Positions 1-8,398 of a stretch of DNA of 56,211 nt are shown in pieces. Made by a program: the position numbers and the translations under genes. The notes beneath the pieces were generated by a model, which was not told the DNA's origin, did not search any database, and saw only the letters and a list, made by a program, of their open reading frames with translations. Each line of letters opens with the position of its first letter. The stretch's first letter is position 1. The stretch comes from Bacteroidales bacterium (lineage in GTDB: Bacteria > Bacteroidota > Bacteroidia > Bacteroidales > F082), in NCBI GenBank assembly GCA_013141455.1, contig JABFQW010000096.1:1-56211 (forward strand), given 5' to 3'.

Positions 1-297
1 GTTTATGTTTTGGCGATTTATTATTTCATACAACTGATCGACAACAACCTCATCGTCCCGAAAGTAGTGGCTGGTAAAGTTAAGATAAATGCACTTTTCT
101 CCATTTTGGTGGTAATTGCCGGAAGTGCGTTGTGGGGCATACCGGGTATGTTTCTTGCCATACCGATGTTAGCAATCATTAAGGTAATTTTCGATCATAT
201 TGAACCACTTAAACCATGGGGATTTCTGTTGGGCGATACCATGCCACCCATTTTAACAATTAAACCAATAATAAAAATACTAAAAGACATCAAATGA
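1..297 (+). CDS. AI-2E family transporter, C-terminal part (partial)
   Basis: The reading frame is open from the first base, so the N-terminus lies outside the window. The visible ~98 residues contain the pattern typical of the last part of AI-2E/PerM-type membrane proteins (PF01594): IQLIDNNLIVPKVVAGKVKI, followed by a hydrophobic stretch with GIPGMFLAIPMLAIIKVIFD. At least two membrane segments are visible. Known members are inner-membrane proteins with seven or eight helices that export small molecules or act as antiporters; the substrate cannot be told here. It ends 28 bases before the glycosyltransferase start and may be co-transcribed with it. Confidence 0.8.
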   Translation, partial: VYVLAIYYFIQLIDNNLIVPKVVAGKVKINALFSILVVIAGSALWGIPGMFLAIPMLAIIKVIFDHIEPLKPWGFLLGDTMPPILTIKPIIKILKDIK

Positions 298-325
298 CAG
301 ATGTTAGAAAAGAAAGAAAAATGAA

Positions 326-2704
326 ATGAAAAATGAAATCGCTTCACCCGCTTTTGACAATACAATATTATACAATCCCGGTCTTTTTGATTTAGACAAC
401 ATCTTCCAATCCCTTTATCATCCGGAGACCATTGAAACTAAACCTCAGCCGGTTAAAGCAAAAGAGCAGGCAGAAATTTTGTTCATCACCTCTTTTCCAC
501 CCCGGGAATGTGGCATTGCTACCTATTCAAACGATTTAATAAATGCATTAAATACCAAATTCAATAAATCATTTTCTATTAAAGTTTGTGCATTGGAATC
601 AGGAAAATCACAACACAAATATCCTGATATAGTAAAATATATTTTTGATACTTCGGTAGTTGCAGAATATAAAAAACTGGCTTATAAAATTAATAACGAC
701 AAGCTTATAAAAATTGTGGTGATTCAGCATGAGTTTGGATTTTATTATGGTCAGGAACGTGCTTTTCTACGATTTCTATATGCACTTACAAAGCCTGTTG
801 TTATTGTCTTTCATACAGTTTTACCTCAACCTGATATGCTGTTAAAATCAAGAATTAAAGTAATCTCCGAAACCAGCGAATCGATCGTTGTAATGACTCT
901 AAACTCAAAAGATATTTTAATAAAAGAGTATGGCGTTCCAGCTGAAAAGATATCGGTGATTGCTCATGGTACGCATTTGGTTCCCCGGTTAAATAAAAAC
1001 TCGCTGAAACTGAAATATGGACTTAAAGACCGGAAAGTGCTCACAACATTTGGCTTGTTAAGTGCAGGAAAAGGTATCGAAACCACCCTCAAAGCACTTC
1101 CTGCCATCGTTAAGTATAACCCTGAAGTGATGTTTTTGGTACTCGGGAAAACCCATCCCGAAGTGGTGAAAACAGAAGGCGAAAAATATAGGGATATGCT
1201 CGAACAAAAAGTCATCAAATTAGGTTTGCAGGATAATGTAAAATTTATAAATACCTACCTTGAATTACCCGTTTTACTTGAATATCTGCAACTTACAGAT
1301 ATTTATCTGTTTACAGCCAACGACCCGAATCAGGCGGTAAGCGGGACCTTTGTGTATGCGATGAGTTGCGGCTGTCCGATCATTTCGACACCCATACCCC
1401 ACGCAAAGGAATTATTAACAAAAGAAACAGGAATTATTATCGACTTTAAAGATTCCACAAACCTGACCAATGGCGTTATCCGGCTGCTTGGCAACGATAA
1501 ATTACGCAGGGAAATCAGTAAAAATGCCTTACAGAATATTGTTCCAACGGCCTGGGAAAATTCAGCCATTGCACATGCCAATTTATTCGCGTCGATTTCC
1601 GGCGATAGAATTAGTTTGCATTATAACTATCCTCCTATCAAACTGGATCACCTGAAGCAGATGACAACCCGCACCGGTATCATTCAGTTTTCAAGAATCA
1701 ATCAGCCTGACCTCAGATCAGGTTACACCCTCGACGATAATGCACGGGCGCTTGTAGCCATTTGCATGTATTACGAACTGACTGGCAACACGAAAAGTAT
1801 CGAAGACATAAAGAAGTACCTCGGGTTTATCAGGTTCTGCCAGCAACCCAAAGGCGACTTTTTGAATTATGTGGATGGGGATCTCAATTTTACCGCTCAA
1901 AACAATACTGTCAATTTAGACGATTCCAACGGAAGAGCCATCTGGGCATTGGGTTACGTAACATCACTAAAAAAATTGCTCCCTGACGAAATCGTTGAAA
2001 CTGCCAGAACAATGATTGAAAAAGCACTGCCAAATCTGAGTTCAGTGCATTCCACAAGGGCGATGGCTTTTATAATGAAAGGTTTATATTATCTTCATGG
2101 TGTTTCAGCATCTGATAAAAATATTGAACTCATTAAAACATTAGCCGATCGCATGGTTCAGATGTACCGGCACGAATCGGGCAAAAACTGGGAATGGTTC
2201 GAAGGCTATCTCACCTATGCCAACAGTACAATGCCTGAGGCCATGGTCTATGCCTGGCTCCTTACCGGTCAAACAATTTACAAAGACATCGCTCTTTCAT
2301 CGTTCAAATTCCTGTTGTCGCAAACGTTTACCGAAAAAGGTATTGAAGTGATCTCTAACAAAAACTGGCTGATCAAAGGCCAGGAATCCGATCAGTATGG
2401 TGAGCAACCCATCGATGTAGCTTACACCATCATGACGTTGAGTACATTTTACGATGTTTTTACCGAAGAAGAATACCGTTCGAAGATGGAAACTGCTTTT
2501 AACTGGTTTCTCGGTAATAACCATTTACATCAGATTATTTATAACCCAAGTACAGGCGGTTGTCACGATGGGTTGGAGAAAACGCAGGTGAACCTTAACC
2601 AGGGAGCCGAGTCAACGGTAAGTTACCTGATGGCCAGGCTAACAGTTGAAAAGTATAAAAATCAAATGTCAGGTGTCTTTTTTAATCGCCAGACCTCAGC
2701 GTAA
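326..2704 (+). CDS. GT4-type glycosyltransferase with C-terminal alpha/alpha-toroid domain
   Basis: The 792-residue protein has two parts. Residues ~50-425 form a GT-B glycosyltransferase of the group-1/GT4 type, with the N-lobe signature RECGIATYSNDL and the nucleotide-sugar motif SGTFVYAMSCGCPIIST near residue 340. Residues ~430-785 look like an alpha/alpha toroid as in glycosidases, with repeated helical blocks (GYTLDDNARALVAI, STRAMAFIMKGLYYL, MPEAMVYAWLL, VAYTIMTLSTFYDVF). In Bacteroidota this architecture commonly neighbours a GH130 phosphorylase, as it does here at 8399-10009. That suggests both act on the same mannose-containing glycan, perhaps a storage mannan. The sugar is inferred from the neighbour, not from this sequence. 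No signal peptide is visible, so it is probably cytoplasmic. Confidence 0.82.
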   Translation: MKNEIASPAFDNTILYNPGLFDLDNIFQSLYHPETIETKPQPVKAKEQAEILFITSFPPRECGIATYSNDLINALNTKFNKSFSIKVCALESGKSQHKYPDIVKYIFDTSVVAEYKKLAYKINNDKLIKIVVIQHEFGFYYGQERAFLRFLYALTKPVVIVFHTVLPQPDMLLKSRIKVISETSESIVVMTLNSKDILIKEYGVPAEKISVIAHGTHLVPRLNKNSLKLKYGLKDRKVLTTFGLLSAGKGIETTLKALPAIVKYNPEVMFLVLGKTHPEVVKTEGEKYRDMLEQKVIKLGLQDNVKFINTYLELPVLLEYLQLTDIYLFTANDPNQAVSGTFVYAMSCGCPIISTPIPHAKELLTKETGIIIDFKDSTNLTNGVIRLLGNDKLRREISKNALQNIVPTAWENSAIAHANLFASISGDRISLHYNYPPIKLDHLKQMTTRTGIIQFSRINQPDLRSGYTLDDNARALVAICMYYELTGNTKSIEDIKKYLGFIRFCQQPKGDFLNYVDGDLNFTAQNNTVNLDDSNGRAIWALGYVTSLKKLLPDEIVETARTMIEKALPNLSSVHSTRAMAFIMKGLYYLHGVSASDKNIELIKTLADRMVQMYRHESGKNWEWFEGYLTYANSTMPEAMVYAWLLTGQTIYKDIALSSFKFLLSQTFTEKGIEVISNKNWLIKGQESDQYGEQPIDVAYTIMTLSTFYDVFTEEEYRSKMETAFNWFLGNNHLHQIIYNPSTGGCHDGLEKTQVNLNQGAESTVSYLMARLTVEKYKNQMSGVFFNRQTSA

Positions 2705-2751
2705 ACCACGAATTGGTCACCATTGGCTGGCCTTGAACACCTTTGATAAAA

Positions 2752-2817
2752 GTGTGAATTATGTAACATTTTGCTAAAGTTATGTAACATCTTCATCATT
2801 GAAAGCACTCACTTTTG
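2752..2817 (+). promoter_or_regulatory. 66-bp tandem-site promoter element, copy A
   Basis: The element reads GTGTGAATTATGTAA, then AAAGTTATGTAACA with its ATGTAA 21 bp after the first (2761 and 2782), then TTTTG 25 bp further on (2813-2817). The same order and exact spacing occur in three other places (11944-12009 on the minus strand, 12068-12133, 26053-26118). TTTTG fits the -7 TTTG of Bacteroidota promoters. Two direct half-sites two helical turns apart fit binding by an AraC-type activator. The first genes downstream are the broken membrane-protein gene (3048) and an AraC-type regulator (3266). The leader would be unusually long (about 230 bases), and I see no convincing gene in it. Confidence 0.65.
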
Positions 2818-3047
2818 CATCATTCATTTTCGCCTAAAATTTTAGAACCCTTAATGATCAATAGGATAATTCTATAAAAAGTAAGATTAGAAATCAAAAA
2901 TGAGCTGTTCAGGTGAATAAAAATGCACAGGGTTACAACCAGAAGTAAGGAATTTAAAAAATATACCCTTTACGATTAAACAAATAAAAATCTCATTTTC
3001 AGTTAAATAAATGATTGGATATTTCAAAAAAAAAACACCCTGAATGT

Positions 3048-3251
3048 ATGAAATAACTTGCCATAGTACTTATTATCATTGGATTGGGCCTGACTATTTT
3101 CACAGCTTTTACTTTTTTCACGAAAGAGAAAGTAGTTGATCTGGGTTCAGTTGAGATTAGCAGAAACAAACCCCACAATCTCAACTGGTCACCCTTGATC
3201 GGCATAGCCGTGATAGGGGTCGGAGGAATTATGTTGTGGAAATCAAATAAC
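3048..3251 (+). pseudogene. Small two-helix membrane protein with nonsense codon 3
   Basis: From ATG 3048 the frame reads Met-Lys-stop (TAA at 3054-3056) and then stays open to 3251. It encodes LAIVLIIIGLGLTIFTAFTF, TKEKVVDLGSVEI, a short hydrophilic loop, WSPLIGIAVIGVGGIMLW and a stop. Two hydrophobic helices joined by a TKEKVVD-G-EI segment match a small hypothetical membrane-protein family that I recognise from Bacteroidota. No other plausible start codon precedes the first helix. A single change (for instance TAT or TAC to TAA) would explain it, so this is either a recent nonsense mutation or a sequencing error. It follows promoter copy A and ends 15 bases before the AraC-type gene. Confidence 0.6.
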
Positions 3252-3265
3252 AAAATATAAGCAAT

Positions 3266-3838
3266 TTGAAACTCTACATTAAAAATATGGTAAGCACACG
3301 CTGCAAAATGCTTGTGAAAGAAGAGTTGACCCGGCTTGGACTCCATTTCGTTATCGTTGAAATGGGGGAAGTGGATGTTATGGAAGACATTACATCAATA
3401 CAACGCGAACAAATAAGAACTGCTTTGGAAGATTCAGGCCTTGAGCTGATGAACGATAAAAAGTCTGTTCTTATCGAAAAAATAAAAACCGTCGTTGTCG
3501 AATTGGTTCATTACACCGATGAATTGCCAAAAACAAATTTCTCAGAATATTTAAGCGAGAAGCTAAACCTCGACTATACATATATGGCGAATTTATTTTC
3601 AGAAGTTCAGGGCATCACGATTGAGAAATTTATCATCGCCCACAAAATTGAAAGGGTAAAAGAGCTGATTATTTATGATGAATTTAACCTTACCGAAATT
3701 GCATGGATGATGCATTACAGTAGTGTAGCCCATCTATCCAACCAGTTTAAGAAGGTTACCGGACTATCACCTTCACATTTCAAAAATTTGAAATCAAAAA
3801 GACGAAACCCTATCGAAAACATAGGAAATAATGATTAA
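3266..3838 (+). CDS. AraC-family transcriptional regulator with HMA-like N-domain (paralogue 1)
   Basis: The 190-residue protein has a C-terminal AraC/XylS double helix-turn-helix (residues ~90-178; DYTYMANLFSEVQGITIEKF, LTEIAWMMHYSSVAHLSNQF, FKKVTGLSPSHFK). The N-terminal ~75 residues start KLYIKNMVSTRCKMLVKEEL. This resembles a heavy-metal-associated fold in which the first Cys of a C-x-x-C pair is Ser. The TTG start at 3266 is chosen because the paralogue at 25498 has ATG at the same alignment position and starts NLYIKNMVSNRCK. It lies just upstream of the hybrid kinase and receiver, suggesting one signalling locus. It is the best local candidate to bind the 66-bp elements; that link is inference. 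Confidence 0.88.
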   Translation: MKLYIKNMVSTRCKMLVKEELTRLGLHFVIVEMGEVDVMEDITSIQREQIRTALEDSGLELMNDKKSVLIEKIKTVVVELVHYTDELPKTNFSEYLSEKLNLDYTYMANLFSEVQGITIEKFIIAHKIERVKELIIYDEFNLTEIAWMMHYSSVAHLSNQFKKVTGLSPSHFKNLKSKRRNPIENIGNND

Positions 3839-3869
3839 TACCTGAACAATACATAGTTAACTATACAAC

Positions 3870-6800
3870 ATGAATAAAGAACTGCATTACGCCCGAAGTT
3901 TGATAGAAGCCAGCCTCGATCCTTTGGTCACTATCAATCCCAAAGGGAAGATAACCGATATGAACGAGGCTATGGCGAATATTACCGGTTTATCTCGTGA
4001 AAAACTCACCGGTACCAACTTCCTTGATTATTTTACCGAACCTCAGAAAGCCCGTGAGGTTTATCAGGAGGTATTTGCTAAAGGCTCGGTGGCTGATTCA
4101 CCACTTACACTTCGCCATAAAGATGGAAAACTCACCAATGTATTATTTAATGGTTCGGTTTATAAAGATGATAAAGGCGATGTGCAGGGTGTGGTTGTTG
4201 TAGCCCGGGATATTGCCGAACAAAAATGGGCAACAGAGTTACGGATTGCCAATAAAGAACTTGCGTTTCAGAACGATGAAAAAGAAAAACGGGCAAACGA
4301 ATTATTCTTTGCAAACAAAGAACTTTCATTCCAAAACAGTGAGAAAGAAAAACGGGCCGATGAATTGATCATTGCCAACAAAGAACTTGCTTTTCAAAAC
4401 AGTGAGAAAGAAAAACGGGCAAACGAACTAATCGTCGCCAATAAAGAACTTTCATTTCAAAACAGTGAGAAAGAAAAACGGGCTGATGAATTAATCATCG
4501 CCAACGATGAGCTTGCGTTTCAAAATAGCGAGAAAGAAAAACGGGCTAACGAACTAATCATTGCCAATAAAGAACTTTCGTTCCAAAACAGTGAGAAAGA
4601 AAAACGGGCTGATGAATTAATCATCGCCAACGAAGAACTTGCATTTCAAAACAGTGAGAAAGAAAAACGGGCAAATGAACTGATTATCGCCAATAAAGAA
4701 CTTGCGTTTCAAAACACTGAAAAAGGAAAACGGGCAGCAGAGCTGGTCATTGCTGATATTGAACTCGACTTTCAAAACGAAGAGAAAGAAAAACGGGAAA
4801 CCGCTAATAAGGAACTCGAAGAAATCAGTAATTCTTTAAAATCAGCCTTACAATATTCACTTAGTCTCATCGAAGCGAGTCTCGACCCATTGATTACCAT
4901 AAACACCGAAGGTAAGATTATGGATATGAACGAGGCCCTGGTAAACATCACCGGCATGACGCGTGAAGAACTTACAGGCTCCGATTTTTTCGATTATTTT
5001 ACCGAAATACAAATGGCGCGTGAAGTGTATCAGGAAGTATTTGCAAAAGGTTCGGTGGCCGACTCACCACTCACGCTTCGCCATAAAGGTGGCAAACTAA
5101 CCGATGTGCTGTTCAACGGATCGGTTTACAAAGATGATGCAGGGAATGTGATGGGTGTAGTGATCGTTGCCAGAGATGTAACAGCACAAAAATTACTCTC
5201 CAATTATTCTCTGAGTTTGATCGAAGCAAGCCGCGACCCATTGTTTACAATCAGTACCGAAGGTAAAATCACCGATTTAAATGAAGCAACCGTAAGGGTT
5301 ACCGGCGAATCGCGTGAGAATATCATTGGTAATGATTTTATCGATTTTTTTACGGAGCCTGAAAAAGCACGTGAAGTGTATCAGCTCGTTTTCGAAAAAG
5401 GATTTGTGGTTGATTATCCGCTAACCATAATTGATGGAAAACTGACAGATGTTTTATGTAACGGCTCGGTTTATAAAGATGATCGGGGAAACGTGCTGGG
5501 TGTTGTGCTGGTAGCCCGTGATATTACCGAGCAAAAAAGGATTGCAACAGAACTGACAGAAGCGATCGTAATTGCCGAAATGGCTACAAGTATTGCTGAG
5601 GACGCAAAAAGCAAAGCTGAAAGCGCCACCCTGATTGCTGAAAATGCGGTGAAAGCCAAACAGCAATTCTTGTCGAACATGAGCCATGAAATTCGCACAC
5701 CTATGAATGCCATTATCGGATTTACAAAGGTGTTGTTGAAAACAGACTTATCGGTAAAACAGAGAGAATATCTGCAGGCAATAAAATTGAGCGGTGATGC
5801 ACTCATTGTGCTTATTAACGATATTCTCGATCTGGCAAAAGTTGATGCAGGCAAAATGATTTTTGAGCAGGTTCCTTTCAAAATGGCCTTATCCATCTCG
5901 GCTATGCTACATCTGTTTGAGACAAAAATCAGGGAAAAGAACTTAGGATTGGTCAAAGAGTATGATGAAAATATTCCGGAAGTATTGGTTGGTGATCCGG
6001 TACGATTGCATCAGGTTATTTTAAACTTAGTGAGCAATGCCGTAAAATTTACAAACAAAGGAAAAATTACAGTAAGCGTTCGGCTGATCAGCGAAGACGA
6101 AGAAAAAGCAACCATCGGGTTTGCCGTAAAGGATACCGGAATCGGTATAGCCGAAATAAAATTGGGAAAGATTTTTGAAAACTTTCAGCAGGCCTCCAGC
6201 GGCACTTCGCGTTTATACGGTGGAACCGGCTTAGGACTTGCTATTGTAAAACAATTAGTTGAGCCTCAGGGTGGAACAATTTCAGTGAAAAGTACAGTGA
6301 ATGAAGGGTCAACTTTCAGTTTTGAACTTAGTTTCCTGAAGACAAAATCTGATGCCGAGCTCGATACCGGTATCATCGAACTGGATGCCGATATTAAAAA
6401 CATAAAAGTACTTGTGGTAGAGGACATTCCGCTCAATCAATTGCTGATGAAAACATTACTCGACGATTTCGGATTTGTATGTGACCTGGCCTCCAACGGA
6501 AGAATTGCAATCGACAAGCTGCTTACCAAGCCTTACGACATTATTCTCATGGATTTGCAAATGCCCGAGATGAATGGCTTCGAAGCAACCGATTACATTC
6601 GTAACAATATACATTCGAATATCCCGATCATCGCCTTAACCGCTGATGTAACCACTGTTGATCTGGCCAAATGCAAAACAGTTGGTATGAACGATTATAT
6701 TGCCAAACCTGTTGACGAAAGAATACTCTACAGTAAAATAGTCGGCCTTGTTAAAAAAACTTACACTGGTGAAAGCATTAAAGAGGACGAAATATTATTG

Positions 6801-7172
6801 GTGAATAAAATAAAATGCACCGACATGGAATATTTAATCCGCCGAACGAAATCGAACCCGATATTGATGATGGAAATGATTTCGTTATATCTGAAACAAA
6901 CCCCTCCCCTGATTAGTGCAATGAAACAGGGTTTTGAGGAGAAAGACTGGGCTTCATTATACACCGCCGTACACAAAATGATCCCTTCATTTTCGATCAT
7001 GGGAATCAGTATTGATTTTGAAAATATGGCAAAAAAAGTACAGGAGTTCGCAAGTACCCAGCAACAAACCGAAGGCATATCCGACCTTGTTCAGCAACTC
7101 GAAATAGTTTGTGTTCAGGCATGTACCGAATTAGAAGATGAGTTTCAAAGAATTAAAAATACACCGGTATGA
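3870..7172 (+). CDS. Hybrid histidine kinase: PAS, long coiled coil, PAS, PAS, HisKA, HATPase, REC, Hpt
   Basis: The 1100-residue protein has no clear membrane segment, so it is probably a soluble sensor. Order: PAS 1 (~5-118); a repeated coiled coil (~120-325) built from 21-residue units such as EKEKRADELIIANKELAFQN; PAS 2 (~330-445); PAS 3 (~447-555); HisKA with the phosphoacceptor in SNMSHEIRTPMNA; HATPase_c with N-box NLVSNAVKF and G-boxes DTGIGIA and GGTGLGLAI; a receiver with VVEDIPLN, phospho-Asp in IILMDLQMPEMNG and the IAKP lysine; and a C-terminal Hpt domain with AVHKMIPSFS. All phosphorelay residues are present. The three PAS domains are near copies of each other, so they arose by internal duplication. 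A stand-alone receiver follows 125 bases downstream and may take the phosphoryl group from the Hpt domain. Confidence 0.93.
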   Translation: MNKELHYARSLIEASLDPLVTINPKGKITDMNEAMANITGLSREKLTGTNFLDYFTEPQKAREVYQEVFAKGSVADSPLTLRHKDGKLTNVLFNGSVYKDDKGDVQGVVVVARDIAEQKWATELRIANKELAFQNDEKEKRANELFFANKELSFQNSEKEKRADELIIANKELAFQNSEKEKRANELIVANKELSFQNSEKEKRADELIIANDELAFQNSEKEKRANELIIANKELSFQNSEKEKRADELIIANEELAFQNSEKEKRANELIIANKELAFQNTEKGKRAAELVIADIELDFQNEEKEKRETANKELEEISNSLKSALQYSLSLIEASLDPLITINTEGKIMDMNEALVNITGMTREELTGSDFFDYFTEIQMAREVYQEVFAKGSVADSPLTLRHKGGKLTDVLFNGSVYKDDAGNVMGVVIVARDVTAQKLLSNYSLSLIEASRDPLFTISTEGKITDLNEATVRVTGESRENIIGNDFIDFFTEPEKAREVYQLVFEKGFVVDYPLTIIDGKLTDVLCNGSVYKDDRGNVLGVVLVARDITEQKRIATELTEAIVIAEMATSIAEDAKSKAESATLIAENAVKAKQQFLSNMSHEIRTPMNAIIGFTKVLLKTDLSVKQREYLQAIKLSGDALIVLINDILDLAKVDAGKMIFEQVPFKMALSISAMLHLFETKIREKNLGLVKEYDENIPEVLVGDPVRLHQVILNLVSNAVKFTNKGKITVSVRLISEDEEKATIGFAVKDTGIGIAEIKLGKIFENFQQASSGTSRLYGGTGLGLAIVKQLVEPQGGTISVKSTVNEGSTFSFELSFLKTKSDAELDTGIIELDADIKNIKVLVVEDIPLNQLLMKTLLDDFGFVCDLASNGRIAIDKLLTKPYDIILMDLQMPEMNGFEATDYIRNNIHSNIPIIALTADVTTVDLAKCKTVGMNDYIAKPVDERILYSKIVGLVKKTYTGESIKEDEILLVNKIKCTDMEYLIRRTKSNPILMMEMISLYLKQTPPLISAMKQGFEEKDWASLYTAVHKMIPSFSIMGISIDFENMAKKVQEFASTQQQTEGISDLVQQLEIVCVQACTELEDEFQRIKNTPV
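4236..4798 (+). repeat. Nine 63-bp tandem repeats inside the kinase gene
   Basis: The sequence gAgAAAGAAAAACGGG recurs at 4278, 4341, 4404, 4467, 4530, 4593, 4656, 4719 and 4782, exactly 63 bases apart. Each unit encodes 21 residues, three heptads, so adding or losing a unit keeps the reading frame and the coiled-coil phase. The units are nearly identical at DNA level in the middle of the array and more diverged at its edges, as expected from unequal exchange or slippage. Confidence 0.95.
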
Positions 7173-7297
7173 AATATGTAGCATCATTAAGATCAGTATT
7201 TAAATTGGTTTTTTATCCAACCATTCTAAACGAAAATCACATAAGAAAAATATAACCCGTTCAGAATGTGACAATTCTGAATAATAATAAAAAAATA

Positions 7298-7732
7298 ATG
7301 AATCCCGAACTTAAAATAAAACTCTTTCTGGTAGATGATGATGCTGTGTATCTGAAGATGCTGGAAATTGAATTTCTTGAACATGGCGATTTCTACATAG
7401 AAACCTATGCTACCGGTGAACTATGTTTAGCAAATTTATCGCACAAACCCGATGTGATTATTTTAGATTATCATCTCGATGGCATCGATAAAGATGCGAT
7501 AAACGGAATTGAAACTTTAGACAAAATCAAGGCTTTTAATCCGGATATCTCTGTAGTGATGCTATCAAGCCAGGATAAAATTGATGTCGCAATTGATTGT
7601 ATGCATCACCTGGCGACCGATTATGTAGTAAAAAGCGAAACCGCTTTTGTGCGTCTGAAAAAAATTATCACGACCATTTTCCAGTTAAAAAAATTAGAAA
7701 AGACATTGAACTGGTATATGGAACGTATGTGA
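7298..7732 (+). CDS. Stand-alone response-regulator receiver (CheY-like)
   Basis: The product is a ~144-residue receiver domain with no output domain. The acidic pair is in LFLVDDDAVYLKMLE, the phospho-Asp in PDVIILDYHLDG, the switch Ser in VVMLSSQD and the conserved Lys in DYVVKSE. The ATG at 7298 is chosen because the protein then begins NPELKIKLFLVDDD, a normal receiver N-terminus; a GTG at 7268 would add ten low-complexity residues. The C-terminal ~20 residues form a short charged helix. It lies downstream of the hybrid kinase and is probably its phosphorelay partner. It may act by protein contact, since no DNA-binding domain is present. Confidence 0.88.
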   Translation: MNPELKIKLFLVDDDAVYLKMLEIEFLEHGDFYIETYATGELCLANLSHKPDVIILDYHLDGIDKDAINGIETLDKIKAFNPDISVVMLSSQDKIDVAIDCMHHLATDYVVKSETAFVRLKKIITTIFQLKKLEKTLNWYMERM

Positions 7733-8398
7733 TGCATGAACACTAAAACACACAGATACTGATTATTACAAGGTGCAAACATACTTTTCAGTTTGGTTGA
7801 CAACACTATCTTTCATGAAAGTGAGATCGAAAAAGAATAGGAAGTTAGAAGCTTACCAAAAACAGGCAGTCAATCAAAATTGACAAATATTTTAGTAACT
7901 ATTGTCCGGTAAAAATTAATGTTTATCCGCTACGCGGAATCCTGTAATCGTATTCTGCTGTTCTACCATACTTTTTCCCAGTCTGCATCTGGCAGGCGCT
8001 ACGCGGAAAGTTCTCCGTAGAGCTTGTCCCGATTTTTATCGGGAAGATCTGGTATTGTAAAGAATATAAGCTATTTAAAAAATTTACCTCGTAGAGGTCA
8101 GGCTATTTACGCAGTTCAAGAGTTTCTCCAGATTTTAATCGGACAGTATTGATAAGTTATATATCTATTCCATCGGGAAACTGAATCAGATAGCTGAATC
8201 TGTTCAGCATATGCTGGTGATTACTGTTTATCACAGCAATTATTTATACCAATCTGGTCTGATAAAAAATTATCGGTTTATCATTTATAAATCCGGCTTT
8301 TTTTAACTATCTTGTACTCCAATTACAGATGTTAATGACCTTGAGCTATATCGCAATTAAAGCAGGAACCATTAAATCTGACAATTAAACTGTGAGCC
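7733..8398. repeat. Gene-free spacer with a cluster of short hairpins
   Basis: I see no credible gene in this 666-base spacer. Between ~7927 and 8100 it holds several small perfect or near-perfect palindromes: TCCGC-TAC-GCGGA, a second GCTACGCGGA copy followed by TTCTCCGTAGAGC, TCCCGAT-TTTT-ATCGGGA (8027-8044), and ACCTC-GTA-GAGGT. Most loops are the trinucleotide TAC or its complement GTA. The cluster resembles those at ~10,100-10,350 and ~21,484-21,745 in kind but not in sequence, and looks like a REP-type intergenic repeat. The last ~100 bases before 8399 should hold the GH130 promoter, but no clear TAnnTTTG box was seen. Confidence 0.6.

Noticed and set aside
5471-5956. 161-codon minus-strand frame opposite the kinase
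   Set aside because: The plus strand has unambiguous HisKA sequence here; the antisense frame is a codon-bias shadow.
8027-8044. Intrinsic terminator for the receiver gene at TCCCGAT-TTTT-ATCGGGA
   Set aside because: It lies almost 300 bases after the stop codon, has no T-run and is part of a hairpin cluster, so the repeat reading is preferred.
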